Shown here: positions 1 through 10,321 of the stretch, piece by piece
Numbering within the stretch: position 1 is the first letter of the stretch
Layout of the letters: the number at the start of each line of letters is the position of its first letter
DNA from: Methylacidiphilales bacterium
Lineage (GTDB): Bacteria; Verrucomicrobiota; Verrucomicrobiia; Methylacidiphilales; UBA1321
Direction of reading: 5' to 3'
DNA length: 50,218 bases
Assembly (NCBI GenBank): GCA_026225555.1
Contig: JAMFSY010000058.1
Location: 1-50,218 of the forward strand
Notes under the pieces: model-generated
What the model was told of the DNA's origin: nothing
Database searches by the model: none
What the model saw: only the letters and a program-made list of their open reading frames with translations
Translations under genes and position numbers: made by a program

Positions 1-1049
1 CATACCGGCAGGATGGTGGCGCCGATGAATCCCGCAGCAAAGAAGACGCGCCGGTCTTTCATCGACCACCACGTCAGCAAGCCGACAATGACCGCGAGAA
101 TGACGAGCGCCAGGCCCAGCGGGAGAAAGCCAATCGAATAAGCGCCGTAATCGGCGCAGAGATTGACCGGCCACAGAAGATTGACGACATAGAGAGCGAG
201 AATGCGTGGCTGGACCAAAAGCGCATGCGCCAGCGATCCGTCGATATAAGTAGGTGGGCTAAGGAAGATGGCCGAGGGTCGATGTTCCAGCTTGAAGCGC
301 GCGATGAGAAAAATGACATCAACGACGGCGCTGCCGGCCAAAATCGAGGCCCAGAATTTTGCCGGTTCATGGCGACGGAAAAGCACCCAATAGAGGAAGA
401 GAATGGCGGGATAGGCCACGCCGACCTCCTTGCTGCCAATGGCCAGAAGGCAGAGGAAGGGGCAGAGCACCAGGCGCGCGAGATCGCCTCGCGGGTTGTC
501 CTGTCGATGTCGCGCCGCGAGGAGGAGCGCGGTCAGCCCGAACAGCGCCGCCAGTAGGTCTTTGCGATTGCTCGGTTCGCACACCGCCTCGGTGACGATG
601 GGATGAACGGCAAAAAGCAGCATAGCCAGAAAAACGATCCAGTTACGCCAGGGCGTTTCGAGGCGGTTCTTTTGCGTCAGGATATGGCGCAGGAAGAGGA
701 ATCCCAGGCAGGCGACCGCCACGTGAAGCAGGATGTTGGTCAGGTGATAGCCGAAGGGAGCCCGGCCCGAGAAAATCGAATCGATCATCAGCGAGGCAAC
801 GGCGACAGGCCGATTGAAATCGAGGACGTCCAGGCTTATGAGCCGAAAGGAAAGCGCGGTGAGAAGGTTGCCCGGATTGTGGAGGTAATCCCAAGCGACG
901 ATTTCACCAACGGAATCGTAAACGAAATCGGAGTGGAGCGTTGGCTGGAAGAGCGCCAGGATCACCAAGGCGAGCAACGAGAGCGCGAGGAAAAGCGCGG
1001 AGGTCTGCTCGCGTCTATCCCCGGGAGGCTTGGCGGTTTTCCGGCTCAA
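1..1049 (-). CDS. TMTC-like multi-pass membrane glycosyltransferase (N-terminal part, cut by window edge)
   Basis: Reading the minus strand from 1049 gives an open frame of about 349 codons that leaves the window at position 1 without a stop. I chose the TTG start at 1049 because GGAG lies six bases upstream; no ATG in this frame is nearer. The product opens with a basic stretch and a hydrophobic helix (ALFLALSLLALVILALF), followed by several more helices. It carries a loop resembling TMTC/DUF1736 and GT39-type proteins (HPIVTEAVCEPSNRKDLL; compare the family pattern HPxxTEAVxxxxxRxDLL). Such proteins are integral membrane sugar transferases, often with C-terminal TPR repeats, which here would lie outside the window. 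Role and donor are inferred; the C-terminus is not visible. It is divergent from lpd. Confidence 0.75.
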   Translation of the reverse strand, partial: MSRKTAKPPGDRREQTSALFLALSLLALVILALFQPTLHSDFVYDSVGEIVAWDYLHNPGNLLTALSFRLISLDVLDFNRPVAVASLMIDSIFSGRAPFGYHLTNILLHVAVACLGFLFLRHILTQKNRLETPWRNWIVFLAMLLFAVHPIVTEAVCEPSNRKDLLAALFGLTALLLAARHRQDNPRGDLARLVLCPFLCLLAIGSKEVGVAYPAILFLYWVLFRRHEPAKFWASILAGSAVVDVIFLIARFKLEHRPSAIFLSPPTYIDGSLAHALLVQPRILALYVVNLLWPVNLCADYGAYSIGFLPLGLALVILAVIVGLLTWWSMKDRRVFFAAGFIGATILPV

Positions 1050-1185
1050 AGGTGGCTCCAAAATAGAGTTCTCGCCCTTTTCTGTCCACAAGAGCCGAAA
1101 GAAAAGCCGATTCCGCGCATTTACTACCGCGCATAGGACTTTCTGGTGTTTTATGGCACGAAACATGTGCTAACTTGTGCCTTTT

Positions 1186-2583
1186 ATGGACTATGACCTC
1201 ATTGTGATTGGCGGCGGCCCGGCGGGTTACGTCGGGGCGATTCGCGCGGCCCAGCTCGGGAAAAAAGTGGTGTGTGTGGAGATGGAGCGCGCGGGCGGGA
1301 CCTGTCTCAACTGGGGTTGCATTCCGACCAAGGCGCTGCTCAAGAGCGCCGAAGTGAAGCAACTCATCGGGCATCTCGGCGACTACGGACTCTCGATCGA
1401 AGGCGAAGTAAAAGTCGATTTCGCAAAGGTGATGCAGCGCAGCCGTGGTGTCGCGGACCAGATGGCCAAGGGCATCGAGTATCTCTTTAAGTCGAAGAAG
1501 ATCGATTACGTCGTCGGCAAGGCGCAAATCCAGACCCCGGCGGATGGCGCAATCAAGAAAGTCGTCGTCACCGGGGCGGACGGCAAGGCCCAGACGTTGA
1601 CCGGCAAGGCGGTCCTGATCGCCACGGGCGCGAAGGCGCGGCAGTTGCCGAACGTGAAGGTCGACGGTACGCGCGTCCTGACCAGCCGCGAGGCGCTGGC
1701 GATCAAGACGCTGCCTAAATCGATCCTGATTCTTGGCGCGGGCGCGATCGGCTGCGAATTCGCCTATTTCTTCAACGCATTCGGAGCGAAGGTCACCATC
1801 GTCGAAATGTTGCCGGCGATTCTGCCGATCGAAGACGCCGAGGTTTCCGAGCATCTGAAGCGGAGCTTTACCAAGAGCGGCATCGATATCCATGTCGATA
1901 CGAAGGTCGAAAAGACTGACGCGGACGGCAAGAGCGTGAAGCTGACCCTGGCGGGCGGCAAGACGCTGGAAGCCGATCATTTGCTGGTCGCGATTGGGCT
2001 GGAAGCGAACCTCGATGGCCTGCTGGCCGACGGGCTGAAGCTCGAGCTGGATCGTGGTTATCTGAAGACGAACGACCGCTACGAGACCTCGGTCAAGGGC
2101 ATCTACGGTGCGGGCGATATCATCGGGCCACCGTGGCTCGCGCACGTCGCCTCGCACGAGGCGATCGAAATGGTCGAAGGTCTTTTCGTGAAGGGTAAAA
2201 AGCCGCACAAGGTGACGGTGTTCCCCGGCTGTACGTACTGCCAGCCGCAGGTCGCCAGCATCGGTGTGACCGAGAAGAAGGCGAAGGAACTGGGCCTGAA
2301 GTACAAGGTCGGCAAGTTCCCCTACCGCGCGAGCGGCAAGGCGGTCGCCGCGGGCGATTCCGAAGGTTTCGTGAAGCTGATTTTGGGCGAACCGCACGGA
2401 GAAATCCTCGGCGCGCACATCATCGGCGCCGACGCGACCGAACTGATCGCGGAAGTCGGCCTCGGCATCACGTTGGAGGCGACCGCTGACGAACTGAGTT
2501 CGACCATCCATGCACACCCGACGCTCTCCGAGATGATTCACGAAGCGGCGCTGGCGGGCGAGGGGAAGCCGATTCATATCTGA
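1186..2583 (+). CDS. lpdA: Dihydrolipoyl dehydrogenase (E3)
   Basis: FAD-dependent E3 subunit that reoxidises dihydrolipoamide of 2-oxoacid dehydrogenase or glycine-cleavage complexes with NAD+. About 465 residues, the normal family length. The N-terminal FAD motif (GGGPAGY) begins at residue 9, the redox disulfide is C40/C45 in GGTCLNWGCIPTK, the NAD-binding GAGAIGCEFA lies mid-protein, and the C-terminal His/Glu pair is in HAHPTLSEMIHEA. The ATG at 1186 matches the usual family N-terminus; an in-frame GTG at 1177 would add three residues, and neither has a clear Shine-Dalgarno. It stands alone with no E1 or E2 gene nearby, so the partner complex cannot be named from this window. Confidence 0.96.
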   Translation: MDYDLIVIGGGPAGYVGAIRAAQLGKKVVCVEMERAGGTCLNWGCIPTKALLKSAEVKQLIGHLGDYGLSIEGEVKVDFAKVMQRSRGVADQMAKGIEYLFKSKKIDYVVGKAQIQTPADGAIKKVVVTGADGKAQTLTGKAVLIATGAKARQLPNVKVDGTRVLTSREALAIKTLPKSILILGAGAIGCEFAYFFNAFGAKVTIVEMLPAILPIEDAEVSEHLKRSFTKSGIDIHVDTKVEKTDADGKSVKLTLAGGKTLEADHLLVAIGLEANLDGLLADGLKLELDRGYLKTNDRYETSVKGIYGAGDIIGPPWLAHVASHEAIEMVEGLFVKGKKPHKVTVFPGCTYCQPQVASIGVTEKKAKELGLKYKVGKFPYRASGKAVAAGDSEGFVKLILGEPHGEILGAHIIGADATELIAEVGLGITLEATADELSSTIHAHPTLSEMIHEAALAGEGKPIHI

Positions 2584-2608
2584 GCCGCCGTCATCCGAAG
2601 CAAAATCG

Positions 2609-2637
2609 AAGGGCCTGGCCTGGATACCAGGTCCTTT
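2609..2637 (+). terminator. Hairpin after lpdA, possible terminator
   Basis: A roughly 10-bp stem (AAGGGCCTGG paired with CCAGGTCCTT, including G-T pairing) with an eight-base loop lies 26 bases after the lpdA stop. Only three T residues follow, so termination is plausible but weak. Confidence 0.4.
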
Positions 2638-2675
2638 GAGGAGCTAAGGGTGACCAAATCCTGAAGCGTCTGTTC

Positions 2676-3422
2676 ATGCAACCACGCGTCATTCTCTGTC
2701 TGGTCTTTGCGTGGTTACTGGTGCCCGTGCTGGGACATGCGGATGCGTCAGAGGTGACCACGCTCGGCTTTCGCGGTCACGGCTATCTAGTTCAGACGAT
2801 TGATCCGAAGACGGAGGATTTGCGGCTGTATTGGAAGGACAATTCGGGCAAGTTGCTGCAAAATTTCACCGCGCTGGAGGCCCAAGTGAAAAGCGACGGC
2901 GGCCGGCTGCTTTTTGCCGCCAATGCCGGGATGTTCCAGCCCGATTATTCGCCGGTAGGGCTTCTCGTCCAAAGTGGGCAACAGGTCGCCCCGCTGAATT
3001 TACAGGACGGGACGGGAAATTTTTATTTGAAGCCGAACGGAGTGTTCGTGCTGACCGAGCAACGAACGGCGGAAGTGATGGAATCGAGCGCCTTTCAAAC
3101 GTTCCTGCCGCATGTTCTTTGGGCCACACAATCCGGGCCGCTTGTGGTGCATCATGGTGAAATCCATCCCGATTTGATTGAAGGGTCGGCGAACCTCATG
3201 GTCCGTAGCGGGGTAGGGGTGCGCAAGGATGGAACGGCCGTGTTCGTCCTCTCCAAGACTCCGGTGAATTTCTACGATTTTGCGCTCTTTTTTATGACCA
3301 AGATGAAATGTCCTAACGCGCTTTATCTCGATGGGCATATCTCCGCATTCCACTTCCCCGGCGACGTGGAAAAGCCCGGAGATCACAGCTTCGGCCCCAT
3401 GTTCGGCCTGGTGGGCCGATAA
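2676..3422 (+). CDS. Secreted phosphodiester glycosidase family protein (DUF2233/NAGPA-like)
   Basis: 248 residues with an N-terminal signal peptide (MQPRVILCLVFAWLLVPVLG, cleavage probably after HADA). The rest matches the phosphodiester glycosidase/DUF2233 fold: ANAGMF near residue 86, NGVF, TQSGPLVV and RSGVGV mid-protein, and NALYLDGHISAF near the C-terminus. The family includes the uncovering enzyme that removes GlcNAc from phosphodiester-linked mannose; bacterial members are exported and of mostly unknown substrate. It sits 92 bases after lpdA with a hairpin between, so it is probably a separate unit. The family call is solid; the substrate is unknown. Confidence 0.88.
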   Translation: MQPRVILCLVFAWLLVPVLGHADASEVTTLGFRGHGYLVQTIDPKTEDLRLYWKDNSGKLLQNFTALEAQVKSDGGRLLFAANAGMFQPDYSPVGLLVQSGQQVAPLNLQDGTGNFYLKPNGVFVLTEQRTAEVMESSAFQTFLPHVLWATQSGPLVVHHGEIHPDLIEGSANLMVRSGVGVRKDGTAVFVLSKTPVNFYDFALFFMTKMKCPNALYLDGHISAFHFPGDVEKPGDHSFGPMFGLVGR

Positions 3423-3489
3423 GCTCCGGCGAGGTCCTCCTTCGGTCGGCGTGATTTTCCGGATCGCAACCAGACCACTTTCCAATGAG

Positions 3490-3537
3490 ATAGTCGCTCC
3501 AAAGTCAGTCAGGATGACCGAGGAAAGGAGCGACTAT
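3490..3537. repeat. Inverted repeat, 11-bp arms
   Basis: ATAGTCGCTCC at 3490-3500 is matched exactly by GGAGCGACTAT at 3527-3537, with 26 bases between. As RNA it would form a long stem-loop on either strand. No T-tract follows, so it is not a standard terminator. Confidence 0.8.
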
Positions 3538-3548
3538 TAAGTAAGGAA

Positions 3549-3568
3549 CCTCGGAGCAGGCTCCGAGG
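3549..3568. repeat. Perfect 9-bp hairpin
   Basis: CCTCGGAGC, a two-base AG loop, then GCTCCGAGG. No T-tract follows on either strand. It could act as a bidirectional stop or a mRNA 3'-end stabiliser for the convergent neighbours. Confidence 0.75.
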
Positions 3569-3576
3569 CATTTCGT

Positions 3577-3722
3577 GGTAGCCGCCGCACGCCGTGCGGT
3601 GGAGGAGAGAAGAAAAGTTCCCACGTTGCGCTCCTTCTTGGAAAAGACACCACCGCACGGCGTGCGGCGGCTACCACCGAGCCGAAGCGAGCTTCGGGGA
3701 GTGAGCCCCAAAGAGATTAAAA
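3577..3722 (+). repeat. REP/MITE-like palindromic repeat, copy 1
   Basis: About 145 bp bounded by inverted arms that begin GGTAGCCGCCGCACGCCGTG at 3577 and end with the complementary GTGCGGCGGCTACC near 3675, followed by a conserved tail (ACCGAGCCGAAGCGAGC through AAAGAGATTAA). Each arm has an inner near-palindrome, GCACGCCGTGC or GCACGGCGTGC. The reverse complement of 25683-25827 aligns over the whole length with scattered substitutions, including the middle segment and the tail. No transposase is encoded, so any movement would depend on an enzyme elsewhere. Confidence 0.85.
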
Positions 3723-3728
3723 AACGGA

Positions 3729-4748
3729 TTAACCCTTCAAACTCTGCGCCACGTCGCGCGCGAAATAAGTAAGGATGATGTCCGCCCCGGCGCGTTTGAT
3801 GGCGAGGAGCGATTCATCGCGGGCCTTGGCGAGATCGAGCCATCCGGCGCGGGCCGCGGCATGGATCTGCGCGTATTCGCCGGAGACCTGATAGGCGGAA
3901 ACGGGCAGCGTGGTGCTGGCGCGGACAGCGGAAATGACATCGAGATAAAGGCCCGCCGGTTTGATCATGAGAATGTCGGCGCCCTGGTCTTCATCGAGGC
4001 GTGTTTCCAGCAGCGCCTCGCGCAAATTGGCGGGGTCGAGCTGGTAGGTGCGTTTGTCGAGCGGGGACTTGCTGCCGGTCGTCGAGCCAACGGCGTCGCG
4101 AAAAGGGCCGTAGTAGGCCGAGGCAAACTTGGCCGCGTAAGCGAGGATGGAGGTCTGGGTAAACCCCTCGTGATCGAGCTCGTCGCGGATCGCCCCAATG
4201 CGGCCATCCATCATGTCGGAGGGCGCGACGATATCGGCGCCTGCCTCGGCCAGATGGGTCGAATACTGACAGAGCACATGCACCGTCTCGTCGTTGGCGA
4301 CATCGCCGGTCGTGGCATCGAGCACGCCGTCGTGCCCGTGGTCCGTATAGGGATCGAGCGCGACATCGGCCACGATGAGCATGTCGGGAAATTCCGTTTT
4401 CACCTGATGGATGAGACCGAAGAACCAGTTTTTCTTCGCGAGGGCATACTTGCCTCGAGGATCTTTCAGCGCGGAGTCGATCTGCGGAAAAAGGGCAATG
4501 GCGCGAATGCCCAGTGCCGAGAGATGGGCCACTTCAGCCAGCAGACTCCTGACGTTGAGTCGCTGGACGTCCGGCATGCTCCCGACCGGCTCGGGCGCGC
4601 CGACCCCGTCCTTGACGAAAAGGGGCTGGATAAGATCGTCAGCGTGGACGCGGTTTTCACGGACGAGCGCGCGGATGGCGGCGGTCTGGCGGTTGCGGCG
4701 GGGACGGCGAATGAGGTCGAGCGGAGGCGTGTAGGCGGAGTTGATCAT
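3729..4748 (-). CDS. hemB: Delta-aminolevulinic acid dehydratase (porphobilinogen synthase)
   Basis: Condenses two 5-aminolevulinate molecules into porphobilinogen in heme biosynthesis. 339 residues, normal length. The two active-site lysines are K207 (AAKFASAYYG) and K263 (DILMIKPAG), with further family blocks APSDMMDGRIGAIR and SAYQVSGEYAQI. At the metal site the sequence is ALDPYTDHGHDG (about residues 130-141), where zinc enzymes carry cysteines, so this looks like the Mg2+-type subgroup. The start codon overlaps the dgt stop codon (TAATG), so the two genes are probably translationally coupled. Nothing else of the heme pathway is nearby. Confidence 0.97.
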   Translation of the reverse strand: MINSAYTPPLDLIRRPRRNRQTAAIRALVRENRVHADDLIQPLFVKDGVGAPEPVGSMPDVQRLNVRSLLAEVAHLSALGIRAIALFPQIDSALKDPRGKYALAKKNWFFGLIHQVKTEFPDMLIVADVALDPYTDHGHDGVLDATTGDVANDETVHVLCQYSTHLAEAGADIVAPSDMMDGRIGAIRDELDHEGFTQTSILAYAAKFASAYYGPFRDAVGSTTGSKSPLDKRTYQLDPANLREALLETRLDEDQGADILMIKPAGLYLDVISAVRASTTLPVSAYQVSGEYAQIHAAARAGWLDLAKARDESLLAIKRAGADIILTYFARDVAQSLKG

Positions 4749-5917
4749 TAAAAGAGGGCGGGTTGTTCAAGACGCGAGTTGCCGAGCAAGGGCGGACCGC
4801 CGATGAATTTCTGGTGCTGGATATAGACCTGGCGATCGGTGAGACAGGCCAGGTAATCGCAGGTCGCGCGATGCACGCCGTCCTTTTTCACGCGCAGTTC
4901 GAATTGCGGGCTGAGCAAATGTGGATGGCCGACGAGCAGGTCGAAGAGTTGCGTCAGGCAATCGGCGGAGCGGCGGTTGATCGCGGCGATGGACGGGTGA
5001 TGATAAAAGCGGCTGTAAAGAAAGGTGAGCAACTCGCGCGCAAGCTTCGCGGTGGGCGGCGAGAAGGTGATCAATGCGGGCTGGCGGCGCACCTCATCGC
5101 TATTTTGCGGGGCCCGTTCGCGGATCAACTGGCTGGCATGGGTAATGACATCATCGACGAGCCGCCCGAGCATGGTTCTCAGGACGTAGTTGCGGCCGCG
5201 TTCGGGCTCGAGATGCGGGTAGGGGGCGAGCGCCTCCTCCTGCGTGGTGCGCCAAAGCTCGAGCTCCTTCAATTCCTGTTCGTGGATGAGACCGGAGTCG
5301 AGTCCATCGTCGAGATCGTGGCAAATGTAGGCAATCTCATCGGCGAGATCGACCGCCTGCGCTTCAAGCGAGGGCTGGATGAATCCTTCGCCGAGCCGGT
5401 TGGCGGTGTAAGGCTTGTGCAGGCCCTCGCGCACTTCCCAGGTGAGATTGAGTCCATTGAACTCGGGATATTTCATCTCGAGTTCCTCCACGACGCGGAG
5501 GCTTTGCGCGTTATGACGGAAGCCGCCATGTTCGGCCATGAGACGGTGCAGTGTCGATTCGCCCAGGTGGCCGAACGGTGGATGGCCGAGATCGTGGGCG
5601 AGCGCGATCGCCTCGGCCAGGTCCTCGTTGAGTCCCAGCGAGCGAGTCAGCGTGCGCGCGATGCAGGAGACCTCGATGGTGTGGGTCATCCGCGTGCGGT
5701 AATGGTCCCCGGTGCCGTTGAGGAAAACCTGCGTTTTGTATTCGAGGCGGCGGAAGGAGCGGCTGTGGACGATGCGATCACGATCCCGCTGAAAGGCGGT
5801 GCGGAAGCGATGCTGGTCCTCGCCATGTTCGCGGCCGCGCGAGGCAAGGCTGCTTTGCGCCGCGGGGGCGAGATGCCGGGACTCACTCTTCTCCAAATCA
5901 AAACGACGTCGCGGCAT
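4748..5917 (-). CDS. dgt: Deoxyguanosinetriphosphate triphosphohydrolase-like HD protein
   Basis: HD-domain dNTP triphosphohydrolase that splits dGTP (or other dNTPs) into nucleoside and triphosphate, controlling dNTP pools. 389 residues. The HD metal ligands are visible: H79 in RMTHTIEV, H108/D109 in ALAHDLGHPPFGH, and the later Asp in DLADEIAYICHDLDDG. The N-terminal SRSFRRLEYKTQVF block is typical of Dgt-like proteins, and the C-terminal QFELRVKKDGVHRATCDYLA block fits too. First gene of a two-gene unit with hemB, overlapping it by one base. In vivo substrate preference cannot be read from the sequence. Confidence 0.94.
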   Translation of the reverse strand: MPRRRFDLEKSESRHLAPAAQSSLASRGREHGEDQHRFRTAFQRDRDRIVHSRSFRRLEYKTQVFLNGTGDHYRTRMTHTIEVSCIARTLTRSLGLNEDLAEAIALAHDLGHPPFGHLGESTLHRLMAEHGGFRHNAQSLRVVEELEMKYPEFNGLNLTWEVREGLHKPYTANRLGEGFIQPSLEAQAVDLADEIAYICHDLDDGLDSGLIHEQELKELELWRTTQEEALAPYPHLEPERGRNYVLRTMLGRLVDDVITHASQLIRERAPQNSDEVRRQPALITFSPPTAKLARELLTFLYSRFYHHPSIAAINRRSADCLTQLFDLLVGHPHLLSPQFELRVKKDGVHRATCDYLACLTDRQVYIQHQKFIGGPPLLGNSRLEQPALF

Positions 5918-6000
5918 ATCTAAATTTGTCAGCTAACGGCGTGTGATTCAACTGTCATTTAGATCGGAACCGCAGTCTCTTGGCATTCGACGCAGGCGAC

Positions 6001-6022
6001 GGACGCGAAGGGACTCGCGTCC
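6001..6022. repeat. Small GC-rich hairpin upstream of pdxH
   Basis: GGACGCGA, a six-base loop, then TCGCGTCC (8-bp stem), 28 bases before the pdxH start. There is no T-tract. It resembles the other REP-like hairpins in this window rather than a known regulator. Confidence 0.5.
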
Positions 6023-6049
6023 CTACCGGAAGAAAGCTACATAATAAGC

Positions 6050-6706
6050 ATGTCCATTGATGCCCTGGGTTCCCGCATCGCCGTTCTTCGGCGCGATTAC
6101 ATGCTGCGCGGATTGGATGAGGCGGACCTCGCCCCGGATCCCTTCCGGCAATTCGAGCGCTGGTTCCAGGAGGCCCTCGACGCCAAGGTGGTGGCGGAGC
6201 CCAATGCGATGGTGCTTTCCACGGTCGCGCCGGACGGACAGCCGCGCGGACGCTTTGTCTTGCTCAAAGGCTTCGGCCCGGAAGGCTTCGTCTTTTTCAC
6301 CAATTACGGCAGCGCAAAAGGGCGCGATCTGGAGACGCATCCGCAGGCGGCCCTGACTTTTGGCTGGATCGAGATGGAGCGGCAGGTCTGCGTTGAGGGC
6401 CGCGTGATCAAGACGCCGCGCGCGGCGGTGGAAGCCTATTTCCAGACCCGGCCCCGAGGCAGCCGACTTGGCGCGTGGGCTTCCGATCAGAGTCAGGTCG
6501 TGGCGAGCCGGGATGTCCTGGCGGCGCGATTGGCCGAAGCAGAGGTGCGTTTTCCCGGCGATGTCCCGCCCCCGCCGGAGTGGGGCGGCTACTGTCTTAT
6601 CCCGGAGCGGATCGAATTTTGGCAGGGCCGCACGAACCGGCTGCATGACCGCTTGCGGTATCGCCGCGAGGGCGCGGCCTGGGTGATCGAGCGGCTCGCG
6701 CCTTAA
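6050..6706 (+). CDS. pdxH: Pyridoxine/pyridoxamine 5'-phosphate oxidase
   Basis: FMN oxidase that converts PNP or PMP into pyridoxal 5'-phosphate with O2. 218 residues, full family length. It shows RFVLLKGFGPEGFVFFTNY and the FMN/substrate block SAKGRDLETHP, then RGSRLGAWASDQS, and the PNPOx C-terminal dimerisation signature (EFWQGRTNRLHDRLRYRR ending ERLAP). The ATG at 6050 has no convincing Shine-Dalgarno; a -10-like CATAAT sits very close upstream, so a short or absent leader is possible. It is a single gene followed by a probable terminator near 6771-6805. Confidence 0.97.
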   Translation: MSIDALGSRIAVLRRDYMLRGLDEADLAPDPFRQFERWFQEALDAKVVAEPNAMVLSTVAPDGQPRGRFVLLKGFGPEGFVFFTNYGSAKGRDLETHPQAALTFGWIEMERQVCVEGRVIKTPRAAVEAYFQTRPRGSRLGAWASDQSQVVASRDVLAARLAEAEVRFPGDVPPPPEWGGYCLIPERIEFWQGRTNRLHDRLRYRREGAAWVIERLAP

Positions 6707-6770
6707 AGGCGCCTACGCCTTCTCAGTTTCCGAAATGAACGGATCTTCGGCGGGATGAGTTCTTCCCTGC

Positions 6771-6805
6771 GGAACTTCACTGGCGAAGCCTCCTTTTTTT
6801 CTTTG
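6771..6805 (+). terminator. Probable terminator after pdxH
   Basis: GGAACTTC and GAAGCCTCC flank a short loop, giving an imperfect stem, and a run of seven T residues plus more T-rich sequence follows. It is 65 bases after the pdxH stop. Confidence 0.45.
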
Positions 6806-6889
6806 TTATTTACACATATTTACCACAATGCGGAAACCCCCCATGCCAAAAAAAGCGCAATCAGAAGTGAACTACGTGAAGGATTTACT

Positions 6890-7588
6890 ATGAAACTTCT
6901 CCTCTTTTTATTCGCATCAGCGATCTCACTTTGCGCAGACGATATTACCACGACGGACGGAAAGATTTATAAAGGAGCAACGATCATCAAGCATGACGCC
7001 GCAACCGCGACTATTCTTTACGCGGATGGAGGGGCGACCGTGGACATAGCCACGCTCAGCCCCGAGCTGCAAAAAAAGCTCGATTACGATCCGGCTAAAG
7101 CCACCGAGCTTCAGGAGCAAATCAAGACCGCGGCCTTGGACGCCGAGGCCGCAAAGTTAAAAGCAAAGATTTCACAGCTCCTTCAGGAAGCGGCATGCCC
7201 TGTAGAGGGCAAAATTATTCAGGTCTTATCCAACGGCTTCCTCGGGGAGCTCAACGCGTTAAGCTCGCGTGACATTATCGTTTCCAAAAACAGAGTAGAC
7301 TCTCGAGGGTTTGGCCTTCTTCCTTCCGGCATATCCACGACGAAGGAAAAGAAAACGATCGTCGATAGTGATTCGATCGGCTTGGTTTTTGTTAACTGCG
7401 ACACGACGGGATTAATTGATGATCAGGCTTGGTCGGGAGTTGTCTGGAAGTGTGGGACCTATTCTTACGATACCGTCAACGGCAGCCAAAGCACGGTGGC
7501 CAAATATACCATTAGCGAGAAAGAGGCATGGAACGCCTACAAAAACTCTCCGGATTCAGTTCCCATTGCCGACGCCCCTAGAAATTAA
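6890..7588 (+). CDS. Secreted protein of unknown function
   Basis: About 232 residues from the ATG at 6890. I preferred this start because GAAGGA lies six bases upstream and a clean signal peptide follows (MKLLLFLFASAISLCADD); an in-frame ATG at 6755 would put 45 unlikely residues in front. The mature N-terminus (DDITTTDGKIYKGATIIKHD through ATLSPELQKKL) resembles short beta-rich domains common in exported proteins of this kind of bacterium, followed by a charged, probably helical segment (DAEAAKLKAKISQLLQEA) and a C-terminal half I do not recognise. The DNA is clearly more AT-rich than its neighbours, as are the 180 bases before it. Function unknown. Confidence 0.7.
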   Translation: MKLLLFLFASAISLCADDITTTDGKIYKGATIIKHDAATATILYADGGATVDIATLSPELQKKLDYDPAKATELQEQIKTAALDAEAAKLKAKISQLLQEAACPVEGKIIQVLSNGFLGELNALSSRDIIVSKNRVDSRGFGLLPSGISTTKEKKTIVDSDSIGLVFVNCDTTGLIDDQAWSGVVWKCGTYSYDTVNGSQSTVAKYTISEKEAWNAYKNSPDSVPIADAPRN

Positions 7589-7696
7589 CAGGCTCAAAGA
7601 TGGAGACGCGGCGAAGTCGTTGGTCTTGGAATTCGAGACGGCCCGGGTGCTCGATTCTGATTTGCATTCGGGCGCAATCTGCTATCCCGATTCACC

Positions 7697-9913
<2,217 letters not shown>

Positions 9914-9914
<1 letters not shown>

Positions 9915-10303
9915 TGTCCGCCACTCTTGCCTCTTTCTTCGCTCAAGCCGCTAATACTGCCACTGTCGGCACGACACCCGACACGACCGCCCCCGCCGCA
10001 GGAGGTTCCGGCGGAATGATGTTGCTGATGTATCCGGTGATCATCGCGCTGGTTTACTTCCTCTTCATGCGGCCCCAATCGCAGGCGAAGAAAAAGCAGG
10101 AGGCGTTGATCAAGGCGGCCAAGACCGGCGACCGGGTCGTGACCACCAGCGGTATCCATGGCGTGATCACGAACGTGAAGGATTCCACCGTCATTCTAAA
10201 GGTGGCCGACAACGTGAAGCTCGAGATCGAAAAGACCCACCTCGATAAAGTCATCCGCGCCGATGCAGCCGACGCTGACAAGGTTGTCGCGACCAAGGCC
10301 TAA
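9914..10303 (+). CDS. yajC: Preprotein translocase accessory subunit YajC
   Basis: Small membrane partner of the SecDF complex. 129 residues: a Thr/Ala-rich N-terminus, one transmembrane helix (about residues 36-52, LLMYPVIIALVYFLFMRPQ) and a cytoplasmic domain starting QAKKKQEALI, with KTGDRVVTTSGIHGVITNV and the following beta-rich block typical of YajC. Its start overlaps the tgt stop by one base and secDF follows after 18 bases, so one operon is likely. Confidence 0.95.
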
Positions 10304-10321
10304 GACAGAATCGAGCCGATC

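Larger units (their letters stand above)
3423..3728. other. 306-bp gene-free stretch made of palindromes
   Basis: I see no credible gene here; the short open frames are products of repeat DNA. The stretch holds an 11-bp inverted repeat (3490-3537), a perfect 9-bp hairpin (3549-3568) and one copy of a long palindromic repeat (3577-3722). It lies between two convergent genes, the plus-strand glycosidase and minus-strand hemB. Confidence 0.7.

Noticed and set aside
1015-2577. 520-codon open frame antisense to lpdA
   Set aside because: Runs exactly opposite a strong lpdA coding frame; residue pattern (many Arg, Asp, Gln) is that of a GC-rich shadow and shows no domain.
3575-3772. 65-codon ORF inside the palindromic repeat
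   Set aside because: Its similarity to an ORF near 25.7 kb comes from the repeat DNA, not from a protein family.
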